Both the position numbers and the translations under genes were made by a program. Source: Micromonospora craniellae (GTDB lineage: Bacteria > Actinomycetota > Actinomycetes > Mycobacteriales > Micromonosporaceae). Taken from it: DNA of 64,000 nucleotides. The notes beneath the pieces are model-generated. The model worked only from the letters and a program-made list of their open reading frames with translations, searched no databases and was not told the DNA's origin. This document shows, in pieces, positions 1 through 10,321 of the stretch. Positions within the stretch are counted from its first letter, which is position 1; each line of letters opens with the position of its first letter. Location of the stretch: NCBI RefSeq assembly GCF_014764405.1, contig NZ_CP061725.1:3906001-3970000 (forward strand), read 5' to 3'.

Positions 1-578
1 CCCACGTCGCCGGGCACCCAGCGCATCCGTGGGTCCAGGTCCGCGACCGCCGCACCCCAGCCGTACGCGAGCAGCCGACCGGCCCGGTGCAGCAGGTCGC
101 GTTCCAGCACCGCCCGCAGCCGGGGCCAGTCCGGCTGTACGAGTGTCGTCCAGGCCGCCTCGATGGCGTCCGCGAGCAGGTCCACCACGTGCGGTGAGCG
201 ATAGATCCGGCGCGCGTACTCCGGTGGTGTGGTGTGCGGGGCGGTGAGGTTGCGGGCCAGCTCGTCGCGGGCCTGGGCGAGCGGGGTGGCCCGGACCATC
301 GCCAGCTCGTCGGCGAAGTCCTGGGCGGTGTCCGCCGGCGGCGGATGGATGAAGTCGGCGTTGTAGCCGCCCCTGCGCATCAGCGCCAGCAGCGCCCCCA
401 CCGTCGGCAGTTCGTGCCGGAGCCGCTCGTACACCGGCCGTTGGCGGGCCACCCAGGGCGTGAGTCCGGGGGCGCTGTTCAGCCCGGCCAGCAGCCGCAG
501 CGCGGAGACCGTCTCACCCAACGGCGAGATGGCGAACCGGCTCGCCGCCAGGTCGGCCGGGGTCACCTCGATACGCAT
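1..578 (-). CDS. ArsR-type regulator with DUF5937 N-terminal region (3' end outside the window)
   Basis: The reading frame starts at an ATG (578) and runs leftward off the edge, giving 192 visible codons without a stop. The protein begins MRIEVTPADLAASRFAIS and continues with a run around TPWVARQRPVYERLR. This matches the DUF5937 sensor-like half that precedes an ArsR winged helix in many actinobacterial regulators. The winged helix would lie beyond the edge, so the DNA-binding part is inferred and not seen. A GAAAGG stretch precedes the ATG at usable spacing. It is divergent from an MFS transporter across 66 bases, the usual layout for a local repressor of an efflux gene. It probably binds the palindrome between them and represses both genes. 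Confidence 0.75.
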   Translation of the reverse strand, partial: MRIEVTPADLAASRFAISPLGETVSALRLLAGLNSAPGLTPWVARQRPVYERLRHELPTVGALLALMRRGGYNADFIHPPPADTAQDFADELAMVRATPLAQARDELARNLTAPHTTPPEYARRIYRSPHVVDLLADAIEAAWTTLVQPDWPRLRAVLERDLLHRAGRLLAYGWGAAVADLDPRMRWVPGDV

Positions 579-644
579 CCCACGACCTTTCGTTCCCTGG
601 CGAAAGGATAGAGCCCACCGGGCCGGACCACGAAGCTGGCCGGC
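579..644. promoter_or_regulatory. Divergent promoter region with a 7-bp inverted repeat (586-592 / 601-607)
   Basis: The arms CCTTTCG and CGAAAGG are perfect and separated by 8 bases. They sit centrally between the divergent regulator and MFS starts, where an operator for the ArsR-like regulator is expected. The site also overlaps the likely ribosome-binding region of the regulator. The operator function is inferred. Confidence 0.45.
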
Positions 645-1919
645 GTGAACAGCACCAGTACCACCGCAGATCAGGGGGCTGCCGACCGGCCGGCGACGTT
701 TCGGGACGTCTTCGCCGTCGCCGAGTTCCGGGTGATCTTCGCCAGCTTCGGCGTATTCATGATCGGCGAGACGGTGAAGATGCTCGCCCTGTCCGTGCTG
801 GTCTACGAGCGCACCGGATCCGGCCTGCTGGCCGCCCTGGCGTACGTGACCGGCTTCCTGCCGCACGCCCTGGGCGGGGTGTTCCTGCTGGCGCTGGCCG
901 ACCGCTGGCCGGCCCGGGCGATGATGGTCGGGTACGACCTGCTGCGGATGGCCATGGTGGCGGTGCTCGCCGTCGGGGCGATGTCCCCGTCGGCCATGCT
1001 CGTCCTGGTTGCGGTGGTGGCCCTGTTCGGCCCGGTCAGCAACGCCGCCCGCACCGCGCTGCTGCCCGAGGTGCTGCACGGCGACGCGTACGTGCTGGGC
1101 CGCTCGCTGCTCTCGGTCGCCTCCGGTGGGACCCAGGTGGCCGGGTTCGCGGTCGGCGGTCTGCTGCTCGGCCTGGTCGGGCCGTACGGTGCGCTCTGGT
1201 TGACCGCGGTGACCTGCGGTCTCTCGGCACTGCTGGTGCGGGTCGGGCTCACCCGACGACCGGCCCGCATCCATTACGCCCCGACCACCGACAAGCCGGC
1301 GCGCGGTGCGATTCGCGAGACCCTGCGGGTCAACCGGACCCTGCTCGCCGACCGGCGGATCCGGGGACTGCTGCTGGCCCAGTGGTTGCCCGGCTCACTG
1401 CTGGTGGGCGCAGAGGGGGTGGCCGTGCCGTACGCGGCCGATCTGGGGCCGGGGGCCAGCGCGGGCGTACTGCTGATGGCCGGCGCGGGCGGCATGCTCG
1501 TCGGTGACCTGCTGGTGGGACGGTTCGTGGCGCCGGCCCGGCGGGAACGGTGGACGCCCTGGCTCGCGCTGCTGCTCGGCGTACCGATGCTCGCGTTCGT
1601 GGCCCGGCCGTCGCTGGTGCCGGCGGCGGCCCTGTTCGCGGTGGCCACCGCGGGCTTCGCCTATCAGCTCGGGCTGGCCCGGCGGTTCCTCGACGCGGTC
1701 CCCGAGGGTCGGCGAGGGCAGGCGTTCGGGCTGGTCAGCACCGGTATGATGGCGATGCAGGGGTTGGCTGCGGCGGGCGCGGGCGCGCTCAGCGAGGTGC
1801 TCGCGCCGGGCATCGTGATGGCGCTGGCCGGTGCCGCCTCGGCGACGGCGACGCTGATCCTGTGGCCGGTGCTCGCCCCGGCCGTCCGACCTCGCCGTTC
1901 CGCGCCCGTCGCCGGCTGA
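645..1919 (+). CDS. MFS transporter, drug/metabolite efflux type
   Basis: This 424-residue polytopic membrane protein has about twelve hydrophobic segments starting near residue 25. Its length and architecture match the MFS_3/enterobactin-exporter-like branch of the major facilitator superfamily. A charged loop (RRPARIHYAPTTDKPARGA) in the middle is the usual cytoplasmic linker between the two six-helix halves. The start is GTG at 645; no ATG gives a better N-terminus. It would export a small molecule by proton antiport. The substrate cannot be told from sequence. The divergent ArsR/DUF5937 regulator suggests that expression is induced by the substrate. Confidence 0.85.
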   Translation: MNSTSTTADQGAADRPATFRDVFAVAEFRVIFASFGVFMIGETVKMLALSVLVYERTGSGLLAALAYVTGFLPHALGGVFLLALADRWPARAMMVGYDLLRMAMVAVLAVGAMSPSAMLVLVAVVALFGPVSNAARTALLPEVLHGDAYVLGRSLLSVASGGTQVAGFAVGGLLLGLVGPYGALWLTAVTCGLSALLVRVGLTRRPARIHYAPTTDKPARGAIRETLRVNRTLLADRRIRGLLLAQWLPGSLLVGAEGVAVPYAADLGPGASAGVLLMAGAGGMLVGDLLVGRFVAPARRERWTPWLALLLGVPMLAFVARPSLVPAAALFAVATAGFAYQLGLARRFLDAVPEGRRGQAFGLVSTGMMAMQGLAAAGAGALSEVLAPGIVMALAGAASATATLILWPVLAPAVRPRRSAPVAG

Positions 1920-1984
1920 CCCGCCGACCGCTGCGCGGTGTGCCCCGCCGGTCACCGCAGGCGGTTAGCCGGTCGCCGCGCGCG

Positions 1985-2040
1985 GTTAGGAAGGGACCCT
2001 TTTACCACCGGAGGCGTTAGCAAGGGTCCCTTCCTTTCAC
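1985..2040. repeat. Dispersed repeat, copy 1 of 3 (AGGAAGGGACCCT family)
   Basis: Arms AGGAAGGGACCCT (1988-2000) and AGGGTCCCTTCCT (2023-2035) are a perfect 13-bp inverted repeat around a 22-base centre that contains GGCGTTAGCA. Related copies lie at 22884-22938 and 29573-29632. It lies between two genes on the same strand and could act as a hairpin or terminator. The wide spacing and the copies elsewhere fit a REP-like intergenic repeat. Confidence 0.8.
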
Positions 2041-2092
2041 GACACGCGGGGTGGTGCGGGCGGTGCGGGGCGCGGGTGGCTACCGTGATCCG

Positions 2093-3526
2093 GTGGCGAA
2101 GGGCAGCGGGCTCGGCGTACGTGGCTGGCTGCTGCTCGGACTGGCCACGGTGGTGGCGCTCGCCGCGACCGGCGTCTGGAACCCGTTCCCCACCGTGTGG
2201 GACTTTGTGAACCGGCGTCAGCCGATCTCCTCCCCGGACGTGGTCTGGCAGCAACGCATCGGCGGCACCCCGCGCAGCGTCACGATCGCCGGCGAGGCGG
2301 TGATCGTCGAGCAGCGCACCCGCGTCGAGGCCCGCAGCCTGGCCGCCGGCTCCCAACTCTGGGAACGCAAGGCCGACTGGAGCGCGGTGGCGGGCGTCGG
2401 CCCGGAGTCCGTGGTCGCCGTGGGCAAACTGCTGGTCAAGGGGTACGAGGTCCTCGACCCGAGCACCGGCGTGACGCGCCGACGCGACGGCGACGCGGTG
2501 GCGGTGTGGACGTACCGGAACATGCTGCTCGACGCCCGGTGCGTGGAGGCCACCGACTGCACGCTGAGCGCCTGGGACCCGCGCGGCGCCGCCCCGATCT
2601 GGACGGCGTTCCTTCCCGGGGTCAGCGCGGGCCTGCTCGCCGACAACCCGAACCTGCTGGACACCCGTCGACTCGGCACCAACCGTATCCACGAGGAGGT
2701 GGCCGGCCCGGAGTCGGTGCCGCCGCTGCTCGGGTTCCCGGTCGACGGCCGGGTGCACGTGGTCGACACCGCCACCGGCCGGGTGCTCCAGAACGTGGAG
2801 CCCGGCCGGGACGAGCGGCTGGCCGTGATCGGTGGGCGCCTGCTGCACATCGCCGCCCGCTCGCAGGACGGCAACTGTTACTTCGCCATCACCGGCCGCG
2901 ATCCGGCCACCGGCCAGGAGGCGTGGCGGCGGTCCGGGATCAACCTGCGGACCGCCGACAGCGCGGGCTGCGTGCAGCGGGAGGACCCGTACGGCGCCCG
3001 CAACGTGCTGATCGGGGTCGCGCCCGACGGCCGGGAGACGGTTCTCGACGGCTACGACGGGCGGCTGCTGCTAATGGCCGCCGAGGGGGAGCGGGTGCTG
3101 GCCGTCGACGACCGGTACGGCGTGGTGCGTACCGCCGACGGGGACACCGTCTCCGGCCGGGAACTCGGCACCGACCGGACCCGGTGGAACCGGCCCACCG
3201 GGGAGAAGACGGGCGCCGCGCTGACCCCGTACGCGGCCGTGCTCACGGATGAGAAGCCGAACCGCCTGGTGGCGCTCGACCCGCGTACCGGCCGGAAACT
3301 GGCCGTGTTGCGGACCTCCGCCAACGCCCTCGCGGTCGGCCCCGCCGGCATGGTGATCGGGGAGGGCCGTGAGATCGGGTACGTCCGGTTCGGCGCCACG
3401 GGCGATCCGGCGCGCGACGGTAACGGGGGAGTGCCGGATCCCGCCGGCACCGGGCAGGTGCCGCAGCCCCAGGAGAGTTGCGGCCCCAAGAACGAACTCT
3501 GCGCCGCCCCCGATCCCGGCAAGTGA
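2093..3526 (+). CDS. PQQ/YVTN-like beta-propeller protein with N-terminal membrane anchor
   Basis: 477 residues from GTG at 2093. An upstream in-frame GTG at 2051 exists, but its extra residues look non-native and would precede the anchor awkwardly. Residues 11-29 form one hydrophobic helix (WLLLGLATVVALAATG), followed by an exported domain. The rest shows repeated blades ending in motifs such as WERKADW, ALDPRTGRKLAVL and VVDTATGRVLQNV, typical of PQQ-binding-like propeller repeats. Two cysteine pairs may form disulphides. The C-terminal tail is rich in Pro and Cys. It is probably tethered outside the membrane and involved in binding rather than catalysis. No quinoprotein dehydrogenase active site is evident. 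Confidence 0.8.
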   Translation: MAKGSGLGVRGWLLLGLATVVALAATGVWNPFPTVWDFVNRRQPISSPDVVWQQRIGGTPRSVTIAGEAVIVEQRTRVEARSLAAGSQLWERKADWSAVAGVGPESVVAVGKLLVKGYEVLDPSTGVTRRRDGDAVAVWTYRNMLLDARCVEATDCTLSAWDPRGAAPIWTAFLPGVSAGLLADNPNLLDTRRLGTNRIHEEVAGPESVPPLLGFPVDGRVHVVDTATGRVLQNVEPGRDERLAVIGGRLLHIAARSQDGNCYFAITGRDPATGQEAWRRSGINLRTADSAGCVQREDPYGARNVLIGVAPDGRETVLDGYDGRLLLMAAEGERVLAVDDRYGVVRTADGDTVSGRELGTDRTRWNRPTGEKTGAALTPYAAVLTDEKPNRLVALDPRTGRKLAVLRTSANALAVGPAGMVIGEGREIGYVRFGATGDPARDGNGGVPDPAGTGQVPQPQESCGPKNELCAAPDPGK

Positions 3527-3609
3527 GCCGGTCACCGGGGCGGATGAGTGCGACGACCCACCACCCCACCCGGCGGGTGGGACTGATCGGCCCTTCTGCC
3601 CTAGGCTTT

Positions 3610-3776
3610 GCCGTCATGAGCGAGCGCCAGCGAGCGAATCATCAACTCAGTGCGGTGATGGCCTCATGGCGGCGCGGAGCGAAGCGGAGTGTCGGCATGA
3701 GCGAGCGCCAGCGAGCGAATCATCAGCGCAGTGCGGCGGTGCCTCATGGGGGCGCGGAGCGGAGCGGAGTGCCGTC

Positions 3777-3782
<6 letters not shown>
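3610..3782 (+). repeat. Tandem duplication of the fumarase start region (81- and 80-nt units)
   Basis: The sequence ATGAGCGAGCGCCAGCGAGC occurs at 3616 and 3697, each followed by about 60 similar bases (GAATCATCA, CAGTGCGG, CCTCATGG, CGCGGAGCG). The real fumarase start ATGAGC at 3777 sits at the third position with the same GCCGTC lead-in. Spacings are 81 and 80, so the upstream ATGs lie in a different frame from the gene. The units separate the promoter from the gene and supply two decoy starts that would encode MSERQRANHQ peptides. Confidence 0.85.
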
Positions 3783-5459
<1,677 letters not shown>

Positions 5460-5474
5460 ACTGCGGAAACGACA

Positions 5475-5506
5475 GAACCCCCGGCCGGAGAATCGGCCGG
5501 GGGTTC
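5475..5506 (+). terminator. Rho-independent-type hairpin after fumA
   Basis: A 13-bp perfect stem (5475-5487 with 5494-5506, GAACCCCCGGCCG) and a 6-base loop, 15 bases after the fumA stop. There is no long T tract, as is common in actinobacteria. It may also end transcription of the opposing gene at 5542. Confidence 0.8.
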
Positions 5507-5541
5507 CGCGTACCGGGAGCTGTTCGGGTCAGCCCCGGCGG

Positions 5542-6052
5542 TCAGAGGGGGTCTTGCTCCTCGGGGTCGTAGGCGTTCCAGAGCTGATGAGTGTTCGAGA
5601 AGATCCGCAACGCCTCCACGTCCTCCGGCTCGGGCATCAGGAGGAGCACGTCCTGATCACCCCGCCGCGTGATCCGCCAGCGTTGCTCCGGCGGGACCAC
5701 CAACTCCAGCCCCGGGCCGCTCCCGGTGTCCAGCCACGCGATGACCGGTTGCCCTCGGGGGCATCGGTGACGACCACGCGCACCGCCGGTAGCTGGATCA
5801 CCTCCACCCCCTCCCGCTCGAACCGGTGGGGTCGACCCGGGCCAGCACGGCCGCCCGCTCCCGCCGGGACAGCGCCGGAGTGTGCGCCCACATGGTCAGC
5901 AGACGTTCGGCGGTGGGCCGGTCGGTGGCCTCGAACGCCCGGAGCGCGTTCTCCGCACGGTCGATGACCGGGCTCTTGCCGGGCTGGTAGAGCGCCATCA
6001 GCCGGGCGGGTGCGAGTTCGTCCGGTGGGGCCGGGTCGGGGAAACTGTTCAC
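5542..6052 (-). pseudogene. Hypothetical protein gene broken by two single-base frameshifts
   Basis: Three pieces in three minus-strand frames join into one plausible protein of about 170 residues. It starts at GTG 6052 (MNSFPDPAPPDELAPARLM) behind a good GGGAGG site. The frame is lost at a G run (plus 5828-5831), continues in the next frame as RFEREGVEVIQLPAVRVVV, shifts again at 5752-5754, and ends in the third frame as WRITRRGDQDVLLL to a stop at 5542. Each break is fixed by adding one base to a homopolymer, so either a decayed gene or sequencing error is possible. The family is not recognised. Middle and end segments look like a mixed alpha/beta domain. Confidence 0.7.
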
Positions 6053-6163
6053 GGTCGGACCTCCCGTGTCCGATCAAGGTCCCCGGGGAGCGTCGCCACG
6101 CGAACCGGGGACCGTCTGGTGTCGTGACCTACCACGCTCCCCTACGAACCTTGCAGCCGTCAA

Positions 6164-6180
6164 TAGTGACAGTTTCACTA
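6164..6180. promoter_or_regulatory. 6-bp palindrome TAGTGA-N5-TCACTA ahead of a small HTH gene
   Basis: A perfect inverted repeat, AT-rich compared with its surroundings, 34 bases before the HTH start at 6214. It could be an autoregulatory operator overlapping the promoter. Function is inferred from position only. Confidence 0.4.
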
Positions 6181-6213
6181 CTGCCAGATGGGCGGATGCA
6201 TAGCCTCCCGGTC

Positions 6214-6405
6214 ATGGAGCTGGTGGCGCTCGGGGACGTCGCGGACATGCTGGGTGGCGTGTCGCGGACCCGCGCGACCCAGATCACGAACCGGCCGACC
6301 TTCCCCGAACCGATCGGCGTGGTGAGCGGCCGGACGCGGGTATGGCGCAAAGCCGATGTCGAAGCGTGGATCAGGGAGCACCGACCCCACCAGGCAGACG
6401 ACTAG
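6214..6405 (+). CDS. Small AlpA/excisionase-like helix-turn-helix protein
   Basis: 63 residues, starting MELVALGDVADMLGGVSRTR and containing a winged-helix core with the sequence RVWRKADVEAWIREHRP, the hallmark of MerR/excisionase-like DNA-binding domains. An in-frame ATG at 6196 is an alternative start and would add six residues. Such proteins are usually recombination directionality factors or small regulators of mobile elements. No integrase is visible nearby, so it may be a remnant of a lost element or a stand-alone regulator. The surrounding 6.1-7.2 kb is less GC-rich and less codon-biased than the flanking fumarase genes, which suggests acquired DNA. Confidence 0.7.
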   Translation: MELVALGDVADMLGGVSRTRATQITNRPTFPEPIGVVSGRTRVWRKADVEAWIREHRPHQADD

Positions 6406-7200
6406 CCCGGGGAGCGGGGACCGGGGGGAGCGGTTCAGCCCTCCGCCCCCCCGTGCACGTACCACGCGGGTCACGCGCGCCACACGCAAAGACCTTCCCC
6501 CATGTGCGTAGGGGGTGGGAGTCCCCCCGGTCCCCGCGGCACCGGGCGAGCGTGGCAGCGCCCAGCCGCTCCAGGATCGCCTCGGCCGCTTCCTCCTCGG
6601 CCTCGCGCCCGAGACGTACGCGTTGAACGTCGCGGTTCAACAACGGCATGAAGAGCAAGTGCGGCAGCCAGAGCAATGCCCCGGGCCGCTTGCTAGCAGA
6701 GGCGACATCCGGGGCTTACGCCGTGCACTCTACCTGAGGACGACGGGCAGGGTGATTGTGGTGGCCGCTCTGCCGAGTGGAGCCACGTGGCCGAACTACC
6801 TCTCCTTTGCTGCCGAGATCGCGGGTCTCAGCAAGGGGCAGGTCGTTGCGAAGCTGGTAGTGGACGCGCGTTCTCGCGTCAGGTCACCACTACCGGAGCG
6901 CGGCGACCGCGAGGAGCCGAAGGCCGTACGGGTCTACGCCGACTACGCCGGCCATCGCACCTATGCCTCTCGCGATGCCACCCGGCAACACCCGGGCGTC
7001 CAGCCACCTCACCAGCATCGGCAACCTGGGACACTTCTTTATCAGTGAACGAGCCCTTCGCAGCGCCCAACTACCCGGCATCGTGGCCGATCCCGCGACC
7101 GGGCGAAGCTACCCCCGTCCCAGCAAGTGGATCTAGCTGGGCTTTCGGTTTCTGCCGTGGCTCGCTGCGACCGGCCGGTTAGCGGGGCAGGATGGTATGC
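6406..7200. other. Unassigned stretch between HTH gene and fumC
   Basis: No convincing gene. Open frames exist (plus 6515-7048, minus 6371-6676 and minus 6890-7081), but none gives a family I recognise or a convincing codon pattern. The minus segment around 6650-6500 (RLGREAEEEAAEAILERLG) and the plus segment around 6730-6870 (WPNYLSFAAEIAGLSKGQVV) look protein-like and could be remnants. A nested inverted repeat (outer GGTAGTGG 6856-6863 with CCACTACC 6887-6894, inner ACGCG/CGCGT) is present. The end must hold the fumC promoter. Confidence 0.5.
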
Positions 7201-8601
7201 GTGACGACTCCAGAGGCGATGGGCTACCGGATCGAACGCGACTCGATGGGCGAGGTGGAGGTGCCCGCCGAGGCGCTCTGGCGGGCCCAGACGCAGCGGG
7301 CGGTGCAGAACTTCCCGATCTCGGGCCGGGGGATCGAGCCGGCGCAGATCCGGGCACTCGCGCAGATCAAGGGCGCGGCGGCCGAGGTCAACGGTGATCT
7401 GGGCGTGATCGACGCGAACGTGGCCGCAGCGATCGCCGCCGCCGCCGCGCACGTGGCCGACGGCGGGTACGACGACCAGTTCCCGGTCGACGTGTTCCAG
7501 ACCGGCTCCGGCACGTCGTCCAATATGAACACGAACGAGGTGATCGCCACGCTCGCCGGGCGGGAGTTGGGCGGCAGCGTCCATCCCAACGACGACGTGA
7601 ACGCCTCACAGTCCAGCAACGACGTCTTCCCCTCCTCGATCCACCTGGCGGCCACCGAGGCCGTCGTACGGGACCTGCTGCCGGCGCTGGACCACCTGGC
7701 CACCGCGCTGGAGGCGAAGGCGTCGGAGTTCGAGACCGTGGTCAAGGCCGGGCGTACCCACCTGATGGACGCCACGCCGGTGACCCTCGGGCAGGAGTTC
7801 GGCGGGTACGCCGCCCAGATCCGCTACGGCCTGGAGCGCGTGGAGGGCGTGCTGCCCCGGCTGGCCGAGCTGCCGCTGGGCGGAACGGCGGTGGGCACCG
7901 GCATCAACACGCCGCTCGGGTTCGCCGCTCGCGTGATCGAGAAGCTGCGTGACTCGACCGGGCTGCCGGTGAGTGAGGCGCGCAACCACTTCGAGGCGCA
8001 GGGCGCCCGCGACGCGCTGGTGGAGACCTCGGGCCAGTTGCGTACCGTCGCGGTGGGGCTTTACAAGATCGCCAACGACATCCGCTGGATGGGCTCCGGC
8101 CCTCGCGCCGGCCTGCGCGAGCTGCGCATCCCCGACCTCCAGCCGGGCTCGTCGATCATGCCCGGCAAGGTCAACCCGGTGGTCTGCGAGGCGGTCCGGC
8201 AGGTCTGCGCACAGGTGATCGGCAACGACGCCACGGTGGCCTTCGCCGGCTCGCAGGGCGATTTCGAACTGAACGTCATGCTGCCGGTGATGGGCCGCAA
8301 CCTCCTGGAGTCGATCCGGCTGATCGCCGCGTCGAGCCGCCTGCTCGCCGACCGCTGCGTGGTCGGCCTGGTCGCGGACGCCGAGGTCTGTCTGTCGTAC
8401 GCCGAGGGCTCACCGTCGATCGTGACCCCGCTCAACCGCCACCTCGGGTACGACGAGGCCGCCTCGATCGCCAAGGAGGCGCTGGAGAAGCAGGTCTCCA
8501 TCCGGGAGGTGGTGATCTCGCGTGGCCACGTCGACTCCGGCAAACTCAGCGAGACCCAGTTGGACGAGGCGCTCGACCTGCTCCGGATGACCCACCCCTG
8601 A
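7201..8601 (+). CDS. fumC: Fumarate hydratase, class II
   Basis: A 466-residue member of the fumarase/aspartase superfamily. Signature GSSIMPGKVNP lies at residues 316-326, with the substrate-site segments TGSGTSSNMNTNEV, HPNDDVNASQSSND and GRTHLMDATP. Class II enzymes are oxygen-stable, metal-free homotetramers carrying out the same reaction as class I. The start is placed at GTG 7201 because GGGGCAGG ends nine bases before it. An ATG at 7192 is too close to that site. The domain is full length with no missing catalytic residues. The gene appears monocistronic; the next genes are on the other strand. Confidence 0.95.
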   Translation: MTTPEAMGYRIERDSMGEVEVPAEALWRAQTQRAVQNFPISGRGIEPAQIRALAQIKGAAAEVNGDLGVIDANVAAAIAAAAAHVADGGYDDQFPVDVFQTGSGTSSNMNTNEVIATLAGRELGGSVHPNDDVNASQSSNDVFPSSIHLAATEAVVRDLLPALDHLATALEAKASEFETVVKAGRTHLMDATPVTLGQEFGGYAAQIRYGLERVEGVLPRLAELPLGGTAVGTGINTPLGFAARVIEKLRDSTGLPVSEARNHFEAQGARDALVETSGQLRTVAVGLYKIANDIRWMGSGPRAGLRELRIPDLQPGSSIMPGKVNPVVCEAVRQVCAQVIGNDATVAFAGSQGDFELNVMLPVMGRNLLESIRLIAASSRLLADRCVVGLVADAEVCLSYAEGSPSIVTPLNRHLGYDEAASIAKEALEKQVSIREVVISRGHVDSGKLSETQLDEALDLLRMTHP

Positions 8602-8641
8602 GCGTGGACCCCTGCGGGTGCGCCGGTCACGGGCCGGGGTG

Positions 8642-8959
8642 TCACGGGTCGGGCTGGTCACGGTCGGGCTGACCGCGCGGCACCCAGGCGAGGAAGCGGG
8701 CGAAGAGTGCCGCCGGAGTCGGTCCGTCGTCCGGGTTCAGGCGGTGCAGGTCGGCGGTGGCGTCGTACAGCACCGCACACAGATAGACACTGAGCGCGAC
8801 GCGGTCATGGGCGTACTCGGCGACGAGGGCGAGCCGCGCGGTGGCGCAGGGCCAGGGTGCGGCGCAGGCCCGGCACAGCCACAGCGGACGCAACGCCAGG
8901 TGCGGACGGGCCGGCGTGACCGGGGTGACCGGCGTGGCCGGCACCGACGGGCCGGTCAC
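8642..8959 (-). CDS. Small protein of the actinobacterial 'flavin reductase'-annotated family
   Basis: About 105 residues. The core PLWLCRACAAPWPCATARL with its closely spaced Cys residues, followed by EYAHDRVALSVYL and a helical tail PAALFARFLAWV, is a pattern I associate with short proteins often labelled flavin reductase in Streptomyces and Micromonospora. No true flavin-reductase fold is evident, so the label is doubtful. The CxxC-x(4)-C arrangement suggests metal binding. The GTG start (8959) overlaps the stop of the preceding gene by GTGA, so the pair is translationally coupled. It lies beside an XRE + DUF397 pair, a common neighbourhood. The exact start is uncertain. Confidence 0.7.
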   Translation of the reverse strand: MTGPSVPATPVTPVTPARPHLALRPLWLCRACAAPWPCATARLALVAEYAHDRVALSVYLCAVLYDATADLHRLNPDDGPTPAALFARFLAWVPRGQPDRDQPDP

Positions 8960-9249
8960 CAGTGGCCGCCGTTGGCCCGCCAGGACTGTGCCGGCGTGAG
9001 CCAGCCGGCCCTGCCGACCTGCGGGTTCGCCACGGTGGCCCGGGCCCACGAGGGACGGTTCGGAGGCGACGCGGCGGTCGGCTCGGTCGGCACCGGGGAG
9101 TGCCGGTCCGGGCAGGTGCGCCAGCGCAGGCCACAGGAGCAGTAGCGGCGCAGCCCACGCCAGACCCGACGGTGCCGAGGTGCGAGGGGGATTGGGCGCT
9201 GATTGCGGCGGGTGCTGCGGAACCAGGTCGGTCGGGCGGGTCGGGACAT
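8956..9249 (-). CDS. Arg/Pro-rich hypothetical protein, first of a coupled pair
   Basis: 97 residues (MSRPARPTWFRSTRRNQRP) from ATG at 9249, with an AAAGGA site ten bases upstream, which supports a real start. The protein is basic with a Cys pair in RRYCSCGLRWRTCPD and ends WRANGGHW. It overlaps the next gene by four bases. The family is not recognised beyond recurrent occurrence in such clusters. The basic, Cys-containing N-terminal half could bind nucleic acid or metal. Regulation is probably from the region shared with the divergent XRE gene at 9509. Confidence 0.65.
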   Translation of the reverse strand: MSRPARPTWFRSTRRNQRPIPLAPRHRRVWRGLRRYCSCGLRWRTCPDRHSPVPTEPTAASPPNRPSWARATVANPQVGRAGWLTPAQSWRANGGHW

Positions 9250-9508
9250 GGCACGGGTGTCCTTTCGAGCTGAGTCGCATATGCCATCGCCCCCGGCAGT
9301 GGGACCGCCCGGCCGGGGGAGCGAGCGGTCCCACCTCGACGTTTCGTGCTCGGGGGATGAGCGGCGAACGTCGGTCTTCACAGTCTGCTGACGACCCCAC
9401 TACGGTCGGAAGGGCTAGGCCGTGTTGTCCGAGGCCCGCTGCGATGGCTGGGCTCGCCGGTGGCGGGGCGCTGGAGTCGATCGACCGGTTCCTGGAGGGT
9501 GGCTGGAG

Positions 9509-10321
9509 ATGACGGGCGGGCAGATGACAGCGGCGACGTTCCTGGTCGCGGAGCTGCGTCGGGCGCGGATGCGACGCGGCTGGAGCCAGGAGGACCTGGC
9601 CAAGGCGGTCAACTACTCGGCGTCGATGGTCAGTGCGGTGGAGTTGGGGCAACAGCCGCCCACCCCGAAGTACCTGGAACAGTTCGACAAGGCCCTCGAC
9701 ACGGGCGGCCTCTACGGCCGGATGCTCACCGACCTCGTCGCCCTCGACAAAGCCCAGGTCTGGCTACGCGGGGCACAGACGATCGTCGGGCAGGCGGCAA
9801 AGCTCCGGTGGTACGAGCCGCTGTATGTTCCCGGTCTGCTGCAAACCGAGGCTTACGCTCGCGCCGTCTTCGAGGCTGGTGGTCTGCTGGATCCAGACGA
9901 AGTGGAGCGCAGGCTGACGGAGCGGATGGAGAACCAGACGGTTCTGTCCGGGGACCACTCGCCCCACCTGATCGTGATCATCGACGAGGCTGCGATCCGG
10001 CGGTGTGTCGGCGACCGGAAGATCGTCTCCGAGCAGGTCTCGCATCTTGCTGACATTGCCGGCGAACACCCCCGCATCCGGGTGCACGTGGTTCCGCAAG
10101 CGGCGGCGGAGTACCCCGGCCTGGGAGGGCCCTTCCTACTCGCGAGCGGGAGGGACGGCACCGAGGTGGCCTTTCTTGGTAGCCATATCGGAGGCCAGGA
10201 GCTGGATCGGTCGGAGGATCTCGATCTTCTCAGGCAGGTGTGGGAGGTTTGCCTTGGCGAGGCGTATACGCCCCGCCAGACGATCGAGCTGTTGAGGGAA
10301 GTGGCCGAGGCATGGAGCTGA
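9509..10321 (+). CDS. XRE-family regulator with DUF5753 (WhiJ-like)
   Basis: 270 residues. Residues 8-65 are a Cro/CI-type helix-turn-helix (ARMRRGWSQEDLAKAVNYS). From about residue 90 a DUF5753 ligand-binding domain follows, with the diagnostic WYEPLYVPGLLQTEAYAR and later IDEAAIRR and GGPFLLA. ATG 9509 has GGAGGG and CTGGAG just upstream; ATG 9524 is an alternative. Proteins of this type pair with a DUF397 partner encoded immediately downstream, as here with a 10-base overlap. They control development or antibiotic-related switches in streptomycetes. The cognate promoter is probably one of the two in the 260-base divergent region upstream. Confidence 0.92.
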   Translation: MTGGQMTAATFLVAELRRARMRRGWSQEDLAKAVNYSASMVSAVELGQQPPTPKYLEQFDKALDTGGLYGRMLTDLVALDKAQVWLRGAQTIVGQAAKLRWYEPLYVPGLLQTEAYARAVFEAGGLLDPDEVERRLTERMENQTVLSGDHSPHLIVIIDEAAIRRCVGDRKIVSEQVSHLADIAGEHPRIRVHVVPQAAAEYPGLGGPFLLASGRDGTEVAFLGSHIGGQELDRSEDLDLLRQVWEVCLGEAYTPRQTIELLREVAEAWS

